DNA of 5,754 nt from SURF-25 sp040754255. Its GTDB lineage: Bacteria; Omnitrophota; Gorgyraeia; Gygaellales; Profunditerraquicolaceae. The translations under genes and the position numbers were made by a program. Where the stretch lies: positions 1-5,754 of the forward strand of contig JBFMDA010000059.1 in the NCBI GenBank assembly GCA_040754255.1, given 5' to 3'. Below, piece by piece: positions 1 to 5,671 of the stretch. The notes under the pieces were generated by a model. That model was not told the origin of the DNA. It ran no database searches and was given only the letters and a program-made list of their open reading frames with translations. The stretch's first letter is position 1, and every line of letters starts with the position of its first letter.

Positions 1-43
1 ACCGTCTACGGAGACTAAGCGGGTTTCGCACTCTTAACACACA

Positions 44-72
44 AAGGCCGGCATTTACAAAATGCCGGCCTT
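44..72. terminator. Rho-independent, probably bidirectional terminator
   Basis: A perfect inverted repeat pairs 44-56 with 60-72: a 13-bp, GC-rich stem with a 3-base loop at 57-59. On the minus strand the stem is followed by a T-rich run (TTTGTGTGTT), which would end the gene run 22 bases after the stop codon at 95. On the plus strand it is followed by TTCTTATTAT, so it could also stop a convergent gene entering from the left. Both T tracts are interrupted, so efficiency is uncertain, but stem quality and position make a terminator the best reading. Confidence 0.85.
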
Positions 73-94
73 CTTATTATACGCGCAGCGCCTT

Positions 95-466
95 TTACGA
101 CGAAAGATGAAAGTCCTCTTTTACCCTGAATGCCTCGCGAAAATCGTATACATCTTTAAAATCGCCGAGTGAGTCTTTTTCGTCTTTACCCATAATGCCG
201 TTTTCTATCATATTGTAGACGATCCTGCCGAAATCCTCCGTAGTATAGACACCCCAATGCTCAAATACGGCAACCGACATGTTGCCGTATTGCGAAAGGG
301 CAAATTCCTTTATGCCTAAGAGTAACTCCTGGCCGCTACAGTGCCCTTTTCTCTTTAATTTTTCCTGCGTAAACCAAAGGGCGCGCAGCACAAACTCGTA
401 GGCATCCGCCTTATAGCGGGGGTCTTTGCCTATGATTTTTGCAACCTTCTTGTAAAACGCAACCAT
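95..466 (-). CDS. Minf_1886 family (Verruc_Plancto-restricted) protein, function unknown
   Basis: This 123-residue, probably cytoplasmic protein has no signal peptide or membrane segment. It matches my memory of the small conserved family named Minf_1886 or 'Verruc_Plancto-restricted protein'. The diagnostic core is SGQELLLGIKEFALSQYG (44-61), then VFEHWGV (67-73), TEDFGRIVYNMIENGIMGK (76-94) and a C-terminal YDFREAF (107-113). Length is typical and the protein looks complete. No biochemical role is known to me, and no catalytic motif is obvious; the conserved His/Trp pair in EHWGV and the acidic TEDFG are the residues to watch. The ATG at 466 follows AAAGGAG (471-477), which overlaps the stop codon of the phosphatase gene upstream. 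The spacing from GGAG is a short 4 bases. Translation of the two genes is probably coupled. Family recognition comes from recalled sequence patterns, not a search. Confidence 0.9.
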   Translation of the reverse strand: MVAFYKKVAKIIGKDPRYKADAYEFVLRALWFTQEKLKRKGHCSGQELLLGIKEFALSQYGNMSVAVFEHWGVYTTEDFGRIVYNMIENGIMGKDEKDSLGDFKDVYDFREAFRVKEDFHLSS

Positions 467-470
467 TTAA

Positions 471-477
471 CTCCTTT
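471..477 (-). promoter_or_regulatory. Ribosome binding site overlapping the upstream stop codon
   Basis: Minus-strand AAAGGAG lies 4 bases before the ATG at 466. Its 5' end overlaps the TAA stop (476-478) of the inositol phosphatase-family gene. This arrangement favours translational coupling of the last two genes. Confidence 0.75.
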
Positions 478-1246
478 ATACGTAGGGGGCAATAATACGC
501 TGAATCTCCTCATGGAGCAAGCCGTTTGAAGCAACATAGCCGGTTGAGGCATGTGTAAGAGCTCCCCCCTTTAATCCCGTGATCCTCCCTTTTGCTTCCC
601 GGATAATGCACACGGACCCTGCAAAATCCCACGGCAGATCATAATACTCAACCGCCGCATCAAGCTTGCCTTCCGCAAGATAGGTCAATATGCGCGCCGA
701 CGAACCGAGCATGCGTATATTAAATACCTCTTTTGCAAGCGCTGCGAGCGCACCGGCCATCTGATCCGCAGCATATCGTATGCTGGAATCAAAAGAAAGG
801 TAGCAATCTTTTATCTCCAGGCGCTTTGATACCTCTATCTTATTGCCGTTCTTGTAGGCGCCGTTTCCCGTTTCCCCCACATACAGCTCATCCTCTACGG
901 GCATATATACTACGCCGCCCACAAACTCTCCCTTGCGCACGATCCCTATCGAAGTACCGAAAAGGCCGATGGAGCGGATGTAATTATGCGTCCCGTCAAG
1001 AGGATCGATAATCCAGACAAACTCTTTGGAGGCCTCCTGCTCGCCGCTTTCCTCTGCAATAACGCCGTGGCCGGGAAATTGCCTCCTGATTCTCTCCACT
1101 ATTAACTGCTCGGCTTCCTTATCAAGGTTAGTCACCAGGCTCCTGTCCCCTTTACTTACGACCGTGCCAACCTTGCCGAAGTTAGAGCGTAAAAAATCCC
1201 CTGCCAGCTTTGCTGCTTCTATTCCTACGTTGATTATATCTTTCAT
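476..1246 (-). CDS. Inositol monophosphatase family protein (SuhB/IMPase fold)
   Basis: This is a 256-residue, Mg-dependent, Li-sensitive-type phosphomonoesterase of usual family length. The metal-binding signature is intact: Asp42 in VTNLDKEAE, the Glu65-Glu66 pair in GVIAEESGE, the WIIDPLDGTHNY motif (79-89) giving Asp81, Asp84 and Thr86, and the C-terminal motif PWDFAG (205-210) giving Asp207. All catalytic residues expected from the human IMPase template are therefore present. Substrate cannot be fixed from sequence. Inositol-1-phosphate is the default, but relatives act on fructose-1,6-bisphosphate, PAP, NADP or histidinol phosphate. It is cytoplasmic, with no signal peptide. The ATG at 1246 follows AAGGA with about 5 bases of spacing. 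It is the first gene of a two-gene set with the Minf_1886 protein 9 bases downstream, and a candidate promoter lies about 50 bases upstream. I withhold a gene symbol because suhB would overstate the substrate assignment. Confidence 0.95.
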   Translation of the reverse strand: MKDIINVGIEAAKLAGDFLRSNFGKVGTVVSKGDRSLVTNLDKEAEQLIVERIRRQFPGHGVIAEESGEQEASKEFVWIIDPLDGTHNYIRSIGLFGTSIGIVRKGEFVGGVVYMPVEDELYVGETGNGAYKNGNKIEVSKRLEIKDCYLSFDSSIRYAADQMAGALAALAKEVFNIRMLGSSARILTYLAEGKLDAAVEYYDLPWDFAGSVCIIREAKGRITGLKGGALTHASTGYVASNGLLHEEIQRIIAPYV

Positions 1247-1363
1247 ATTCTTCCTTACGCACTATGCCGCAATTACCCAGGCAAGATGTTCTTCATTTTA
1301 ACATACTGCGCCCGCTGCGCAACATTTCTTACGCGAAAGAGGCGCATGCAAACGTTAAAACTC
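1247..1363 (-). other. 117-base intergenic region between two minus-strand genes
   Basis: This is the widest gap in the window. It contains the candidate promoter at 1295-1322 and the phosphatase ribosome binding site. I see no convincing terminator for the gene ending at 1364: the region just after its stop has only weak GC-rich self-complementarity and no T run after a stem. Read-through from the upstream genes therefore remains possible. Confidence 0.6.
1295..1322 (-). promoter_or_regulatory. Candidate sigma70-type promoter for the phosphatase/Minf_1886 pair
   Basis: Read on the minus strand, a TTGCGC -35-like element (1317-1322) is separated by 16 bases from a TAAAAT -10 element (1295-1300; 5 of 6 consensus). 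A TGT directly before the -10 (1301-1303) forms an extended -10. Transcription would start near 1288, giving a leader of about 40 bases with a good ribosome binding site. The -35 match is modest (TTG only), so the call rests on the extended -10 and on position in the largest intergenic gap. A TGCGC/GCGCA inverted repeat (1307-1321) overlaps the -35 and spacer and could be an operator or just GC-rich chance. Confidence 0.5.
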
Positions 1364-2032
1364 TCAAAAACCTATTTTCTCTCCCTTGACAATTTCCGGC
1401 AGCGGCCTTGCGTCAACGCGTAAGCCGCCGTCGTGCTCAATGACAATCGTATAGAGTATTCCGGGGACAAATTTTGTGCCGGGCGCTTCAATCTGGGCGT
1501 TTTTTATCCCTACCCTCTTTGCCTCTTTGGGGTCAAGGGCATAACCCCAGAATCTTTTCCAAAGCTGTAATTCGAACCTGCTTACGGGCTGTGGTGGCGC
1601 ATAGCCGGACGGAACCGTGTCAACCTTGTTGATTTCGAACACCTGGGCACCAGTGCCGTTTAAGGCAAAGACCCTCAAAAAAATAAAAGCGCTTTTGCCT
1701 TTTAAGGGATGGCCGCTTTTTACATAAAAATCGTCAAAGCGTATCACCATAGCCTGGAATTGGATGATATTTTGGGAAAAAGTGAAATACTTCGGCGAAA
1801 GCGGGCGGGATTTGGTATCGTATTCCAGAAATTTTATAGTGGTGTAATGCTTCTTGGAGGCGGGATCATACCTAACATCAGTCACCAGCGCCTCTGCAAC
1901 GCGGGAATCGGCACTAAGCCGCTCAATGATCTTCTCTAGAATCTTGTTGCGGTGGTAGCGGTTGACTGCATACGTCCCCGCCAATACAAGCATTACAAAA
2001 ATGATTAGCGTTTTGTTAGTAAGATATCTCAT
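1364..2032 (-). CDS. Membrane-anchored conserved protein of unknown function
   Basis: The protein has 222 residues. Positively charged residues at the N-terminus (MRYLTNK) precede a single hydrophobic segment at about 8-24, read here as an uncleaved signal anchor. A basic stretch and a probably helical segment (27-48) follow, then a beta-rich soluble domain to the end, probably outside the cytoplasm. Recognisable blocks are TTIKFLEYD (64-72), KYFTFSQNIIQFQAMVIRFDD (81-101), ELQLWKRFWGYALDPKEA (154-171) and NAQIEAPGTKFVPG (178-191) followed by IEHDGGLRVDA (198-208). I recall similar hypothetical proteins in other bacteria but know no function. No catalytic motif is clear; the HDGG turn is the most motif-like element. 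The reading frame is open 48 codons further upstream, to 2176, but that extension would lie inside the radical SAM gene. The ATG at 2032 has GGAG (2042-2045) 9 bases before it and starts right at the hydrophobic anchor. It is probably co-transcribed with the radical SAM gene 16 bases upstream. Confidence 0.85.
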   Translation of the reverse strand: MRYLTNKTLIIFVMLVLAGTYAVNRYHRNKILEKIIERLSADSRVAEALVTDVRYDPASKKHYTTIKFLEYDTKSRPLSPKYFTFSQNIIQFQAMVIRFDDFYVKSGHPLKGKSAFIFLRVFALNGTGAQVFEINKVDTVPSGYAPPQPVSRFELQLWKRFWGYALDPKEAKRVGIKNAQIEAPGTKFVPGILYTIVIEHDGGLRVDARPLPEIVKGEKIGF

Positions 2033-2041
2033 ATCTATGCT

Positions 2042-2045
2042 CTCC
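2042..2045 (-). promoter_or_regulatory. Ribosome binding site deciding the start at 2032
   Basis: Minus-strand GGAG sits 9 bases before the ATG at 2032, in the 16-base spacer after the radical SAM stop codon. It supports the short 222-residue form over a 270-residue form that would overlap the neighbouring gene by 128 bases. Confidence 0.7.
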
Positions 2046-2048
2046 GTA

Positions 2049-3638
2049 TTATAACCTATCTTTACCCTGCGACAAACAAGAATTAACGGAGACCAGAAAG
2101 ATATCATCGAGCCTGACCAGCCCAAAGGTCCTGTCTCTATTAAGCCTGAGGTTGGCGCGTGCGATAATCCGGGCAAGTACCTGAGAGTTCATTCTTTTAC
2201 CGGGTGGCTTCGGGTATTGAGTACGCCTCTCATATAAAATAGTGCCCGGGTCTGTTCCTAACCGGTTGATCTCACAGGTAAAATCAAACCGCTTGCAGAG
2301 AGAACGTAGGCGTGCGATCTCCCTCCTCATATCCTGCCCTGTCTGGGAGGGCAGGCCGAATATCATGGTAAAATGGCAGTAAATGCCGCGCTCCTTGCAA
2401 TTCAAGAGTATCTTCTCTATATCGCGCACCTCAATGCCTTTGTTGATTAACCTTGACAGGCGGGGCGTTAATGTCTCGACCCCGAAGAGGATATAACGGC
2501 ACCCTGAATCATAGAGCCGCTGCACAAATTTCTTATGTGTCAGCTCCTTCTGGCAACGCATCATCACGCCATAGCGTATAGCAAGCTTTTTCCTTATCAT
2601 ACGCGCGGCCAGTGTCTTGGCATACGCAGCCTGCATCGAGGCATCGACAAAGAAAAAACAGGAAACATTGTGCCTCTTGCGCAGCTGCTGTATTTCTTGC
2701 ACCACTTGCGCAACTTTTTTCTGCCGGAACCCGCGGTTAAAGTCAACCCTTGTGCGGCAGAATATGCACTTATTCCAGGGGCAATTCCTGGAAGTAGAAA
2801 GCAACAGAACCGGTACGGGGGTGGCATACTTACGCAGTTTAAAATCAGAGTAATCCGGGGCAGGCAAATAATTCATTGCTTCAACTCCCCTGCTGCAAGA
2901 AGATTGTACAACGAGCCCGTTCTTGCGGTAGGTAAGATTGGGTATGGCAGACGGCTCCTGCGCGTTGAGAAGCCCCAGGAAAGCCTCTTCGCCTTCCTTC
3001 TCTATCAAATAATCAATAAAACCGAACCTCTCTAAAAAGCGTGCTTTCTCCTCCTGGCTCATTCTGCTGATTACTCCGCCGCCGAAGGCAATTTTCTTGC
3101 GGCTGGCCAGGGCAAGAGACCTTGCCAACAGGATTGCAAAAGGCACTTGCCTTGCCTCAAATAAAGAAAACCCGAACAGTTCCGCAGGCCCATCCAGGAG
3201 TATACGGCGATACGGGCTAATTATTGTATCCGCATTACGATAATTACGGTTTTCAATTGCCTGTTTTACTGCTTCAACAATACAGTGCTCAAGCGGAAAG
3301 TAAAAAGAGTGGAGCAGGTGCCTGATAACGCATTGCTGCCTATAATCGGCGCCTTGCTGTTTCAGGCATGAAAAGAGGCCCCGTGCAATGCCGCGTCGTT
3401 TTGCAAAAAGCGTAAGGATTCTTTGAAAGGCGCGGCTGTCTTTACCTTTTTTACCAAGTGCGCGCAGGTACGCTTCTTCATGCACAAGCGCCCTTATAAA
3501 GAATTCCTGGTTAAAATCATAACAGGTTATCCTGTGCCTTGAATGGGATTGCACATAGCTTTTTATCGAAGCTATACCGATCGGCACATAGGTAGGCAGG
3601 TCAAAACAGAACGGCACAAATACCAACGCCGCTTTCAC
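2049..3638 (-). CDS. B12-binding-type radical SAM protein with CX4CX2C cluster motif
   Basis: This 529-residue protein has the layout of cobalamin-binding-type radical SAM enzymes. The N-terminal alpha/beta region contains VPIGIASIKSYV (18-29), LFGFSLF (154-160), AFGGGVIS (184-191) and YLIEKEGEEAF (210-220), all typical of the Rossmann-like B12-binding domain. No DxHxxG motif is visible, so any cobalamin would bind base-off without a lower His ligand. The radical SAM barrel begins with NCPWNKCIFC (285-294). Its cysteines 286, 291 and 294 form CX4CX2C, not the canonical CX3CX2C, and should ligate the 4Fe-4S cluster that cleaves S-adenosylmethionine. GVETLTPRLSRLINKG (386-401) and FTMIFGLP (423-430) are standard later barrel motifs. 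Residues 45-140 are a mostly helical, charged insertion. The reaction and substrate are unknown: methyltransferase, cyclase or another role are all possible. The GTG start at 3638 follows AAGGGG with 7 bases of spacing. The gene downstream is 16 bases away. Confidence 0.9.
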   Translation of the reverse strand: MKAALVFVPFCFDLPTYVPIGIASIKSYVQSHSRHRITCYDFNQEFFIRALVHEEAYLRALGKKGKDSRAFQRILTLFAKRRGIARGLFSCLKQQGADYRQQCVIRHLLHSFYFPLEHCIVEAVKQAIENRNYRNADTIISPYRRILLDGPAELFGFSLFEARQVPFAILLARSLALASRKKIAFGGGVISRMSQEEKARFLERFGFIDYLIEKEGEEAFLGLLNAQEPSAIPNLTYRKNGLVVQSSCSRGVEAMNYLPAPDYSDFKLRKYATPVPVLLLSTSRNCPWNKCIFCRTRVDFNRGFRQKKVAQVVQEIQQLRKRHNVSCFFFVDASMQAAYAKTLAARMIRKKLAIRYGVMMRCQKELTHKKFVQRLYDSGCRYILFGVETLTPRLSRLINKGIEVRDIEKILLNCKERGIYCHFTMIFGLPSQTGQDMRREIARLRSLCKRFDFTCEINRLGTDPGTILYERRTQYPKPPGKRMNSQVLARIIARANLRLNRDRTFGLVRLDDIFLVSVNSCLSQGKDRL

Positions 3639-3645
3639 TGTGCTT

Positions 3646-3651
3646 CCCCTT
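3646..3651 (-). promoter_or_regulatory. Ribosome binding site supporting a GTG start
   Basis: Minus-strand AAGGGG lies 7 bases before the GTG at 3638. The protein beginning there (MKAALVFVPF) has the hydrophobic first strand expected for a B12-binding domain, so the GTG is the best start. Confidence 0.65.
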
Positions 3652-3734
3652 TTTTAACCCGTGCGGTAAGAATCATCCGATTCAACGCATACCCTAAGAA
3701 AGGAACGTTGAAGCGACGCATGCGTGCTTTCTTT

Positions 3735-4334
3735 TTAGAAGAAATAAGATACGCCGGCTAAGCCAAAATTGGCATCCATCCCGCGGTTCGGCCTTTTTGT
3801 ATCGGCATTGGAAAGATGGCGGTAACGGTATTCAGCCGTAAAGGCGACATTTTTTTTAAAAAAATAGTGGAATCCAACGCAGGCATTCTCGTTAAAATTT
3901 AGCTGCGTACCCTGTTCACGGATGTGCTGTGTGATAAATATGCCCCCGACGCCGGCTTTAAGATACGGCCTGAAGCGGGAGGTATCAGGAAGAAAGCATG
4001 CCTTGATAAGAAAGTTATTCCCTATTTCGGCGTTGTTGTCAGGAGAAGGCACATAGCTGATAAAAGGCTCGACCACGAAATAAAACGAAACAGGCGCTGC
4101 GTCAGCCCCTTCGACTTGAGGCTTAGAGAGCCTGAAATCAAAATCCACGTATAATGGCACTACCTGGTAATCCCCCTTCTCGCTCAATTTTCCCGTGCCG
4201 AAACCAGTAAGGAATTCTACTGCACTAAGGCGGCTGCTGTGCCCTTTTTGCACAGGCTGGCCAATCGCTGCGCCTTGCACGCATATCAACACAAAGAAAC
4301 CCAGTAACACACTTGCCAACCTTTTCGTAACCAC
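3735..4334 (-). CDS. PagL-like acyloxyacyl hydrolase (lipid A 3-O-deacylase family), outer membrane
   Basis: This 199-residue secreted protein has a signal peptide: basic MVTKR, a hydrophobic core (about 6-20), and a likely cleavage near AAIGQ (22-26). The rest alternates as amphipathic beta strands and ends in SYFF, the terminal aromatic expected of outer-membrane barrels. The family signature is EYRYRHLSNA (168-177). His173 and Ser175 match the catalytic His/Ser pair of PagL, which removes a 3-O-linked acyl chain from lipid A. The third catalytic residue of Pseudomonas PagL (Glu, 14 residues after the His) would fall at Asp187 here. NRG (183-185) matches the NPG-like turn usual in the family. 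Length fits the family. Activity on lipid A is inferred from family knowledge. The GTG at 4334 is preceded by AAAAGGAG with 7 bases of spacing and immediately starts the signal peptide. It lies 35 bases after the membrane-protein gene and probably shares its transcript. Confidence 0.88.
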   Translation of the reverse strand: MVTKRLASVLLGFFVLICVQGAAIGQPVQKGHSSRLSAVEFLTGFGTGKLSEKGDYQVVPLYVDFDFRLSKPQVEGADAAPVSFYFVVEPFISYVPSPDNNAEIGNNFLIKACFLPDTSRFRPYLKAGVGGIFITQHIREQGTQLNFNENACVGFHYFFKKNVAFTAEYRYRHLSNADTKRPNRGMDANFGLAGVSYFF

Positions 4335-4341
4335 TGTAGTT

Positions 4342-4349
4342 CTCCTTTT
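4342..4349 (-). promoter_or_regulatory. Strong ribosome binding site before the GTG start of the deacylase gene
   Basis: Minus-strand AAAAGGAG ends 7 bases before the GTG at 4334, an ideal spacing. It fixes the unusual start codon of the PagL-like protein and lies in the 35-base spacer after the membrane-protein gene. Confidence 0.75.
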
Positions 4350-4369
4350 CTGTAGTAGTGATGAAACGC

Positions 4370-5671
4370 TCAGTGCAGCTTTTTCCCCCCTCCACGGCCA
4401 TCTTCCCCTTGAGAAATCCTTTCAAACCACTGCAGCATCGTCTTACGCAACACTTCGTATTCGTCAAGGCTCAATATATTCTCAACCAGGTCCTGGTTTT
4501 CCAGTATTTCGTCTTTGCCGTTATTCTTCCTTAGCGCCAAGAGGTACCTTCCGCTATAGTTGAAACGGCGCGAGGCAGTAAGGGAAAGCGCAAAATTATC
4601 CCTGTTGAAAAGGCCGTTTTGCTTCTCAACTGAGAGCATGATTAGAAAACCGCTTTTGATAAACACAGGGGTTGCAGTCCCGACCGCAAAACGTTCATCG
4701 GTTTCCCTTCTCTCGACAAAAGGGATGTTGGGCATGCTTTCAAAAAATAGATAATCGTCGAATTCCTTCACCTCACCGTAGCGCTGAAAAGATGGATCCA
4801 GTATATATATCTTCTCAGACATAAAGGCAGGCCTGGTAATCCGTAAGACAATATGCGTTGACTGCGGATAGAGGAAATAGCCTGATTCTGCGGCCCGGGC
4901 ATAATCAATTATGTAGGAGTCGTCAAACAGGCCTTTGATCTTTTCGTATACGGCAACTGCCAGCTCTCCGCAGAGGCCGAAGCGCCCCTGCGCAAGCACA
5001 AGCCTCCCTTTGTCATCAAAGCGGTGAATGTTCGTTAATTGCCAGTCGGAATTCTTAAAATCAAGCCTGACTCCGACTTCTGGCCTGACCAGGTCATGGA
5101 TACCTGAATACTGCAGCGGCGCGATGATCCTCTTTATCTCTTTATAAAACGGGGGCCTTGTTTTATAGTATGCTGTGTTCCAATAGAAAGCCAAAAAGAT
5201 TACAATAAGCAAGATGCCGGATAACGCGAAAAACTTTACAGGCCGCCTTAATAAAGTGGCATGCAACCGCCTCGGCCGCATCCCCCACAGCAAGGGTGCG
5301 GTACACATGGCTAAAGGGACAAGGGCCCAGATGCGCCCCTTCATGATATTGTAATCAGCGCACAGCGCCTTCCACGACACGCCAGCTATATAATGGCCGA
5401 AAAGAAATTCGAATCCTACGGTCAGCGCCAGCCAAAGAAGGCCGATCAAGAATAATTCATGCGTAACCCACTCATGCGCATTGTTTCTGATATAAAAAAA
5501 ACTGATCAGCAGGATTATGGCTAGTAACAATAGCGTCGAAGCAATATGCGCTCCCGGAAAAATGCCCAGAAGAGGCTCAAGCACGGCGATCCTGAATGCG
5601 CCGTTTAGCACTGCCATTACTGCAAGCACGCACCAGATACCCAGCGCGCTCAGAAAAATCTTTGCCTTCAT
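4370..5671 (-). CDS. Five-helix membrane protein with C-terminal transglutaminase-like Cys-His-Asp domain
   Basis: The protein has 433 residues. Hydrophobic segments at about 5-22, 44-61, 73-93, 113-130 and 147-164 predict five helices. The strongly basic loop between helices 4 and 5 (RPRRLHATLLRRPVK, 132-146) should be cytoplasmic, which places the soluble C-terminal half (165-433) in the periplasm. The N-terminal part carries conserved-looking blocks: VLNGAFRIAVLEPLLG (21-36), AHIAST (41-46), GFEFLFGHYIAG (86-97) and DYNIMKGRIWAL (106-117). I recall these from small conserved membrane proteins of unknown function. The C-terminal part has GLCGELAVAVYE (232-243), THIVLRI (272-278) and IYILDPSF (288-295). 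Cys234, His273 and Asp292 fit the order and context of a transglutaminase-like or papain-like triad. Substrate is unknown: peptide cleavage, cross-linking or a non-enzymatic role are all possible. The ATG at 5671 follows GGGAG with 8 bases of spacing. The PagL-like gene lies 35 bases downstream. Confidence 0.8.
   Translation of the reverse strand: MKAKIFLSALGIWCVLAVMAVLNGAFRIAVLEPLLGIFPGAHIASTLLLLAIILLISFFYIRNNAHEWVTHELFLIGLLWLALTVGFEFLFGHYIAGVSWKALCADYNIMKGRIWALVPLAMCTAPLLWGMRPRRLHATLLRRPVKFFALSGILLIVIFLAFYWNTAYYKTRPPFYKEIKRIIAPLQYSGIHDLVRPEVGVRLDFKNSDWQLTNIHRFDDKGRLVLAQGRFGLCGELAVAVYEKIKGLFDDSYIIDYARAAESGYFLYPQSTHIVLRITRPAFMSEKIYILDPSFQRYGEVKEFDDYLFFESMPNIPFVERRETDERFAVGTATPVFIKSGFLIMLSVEKQNGLFNRDNFALSLTASRRFNYSGRYLLALRKNNGKDEILENQDLVENILSLDEYEVLRKTMLQWFERISQGEDGRGGGKKLH

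Noticed and set aside
4..15. Short GTCT/AGAC inverted repeat near the left edge, considered as part of a tRNA or hairpin
   Set aside because: The stem is only 4 bp, and no tRNA T-arm or acceptor pattern is visible on either strand.
733..1301. Two plus-strand open frames opposite the phosphatase gene
   Set aside because: The minus strand encodes an intact inositol monophosphatase family enzyme with all metal ligands, so these are antisense shadows.
2033..2176. 48-codon upstream extension of the membrane-anchored protein (start at 2176)
   Set aside because: It would overlap the radical SAM coding sequence by 128 bases and put a non-signal sequence before the membrane anchor. The ATG at 2032 has a good ribosome binding site in the intergenic spacer.
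2535..3035. Plus-strand open frame of 166 codons inside the radical SAM gene
   Set aside because: It lies wholly antisense to a gene with recognisable family motifs, and its translation shows no domain-like pattern.
4195..4563. Plus-strand open frame of 122 codons across the deacylase/membrane-protein junction
   Set aside because: It is antisense to two supported genes, has low-complexity composition and resembles no family.
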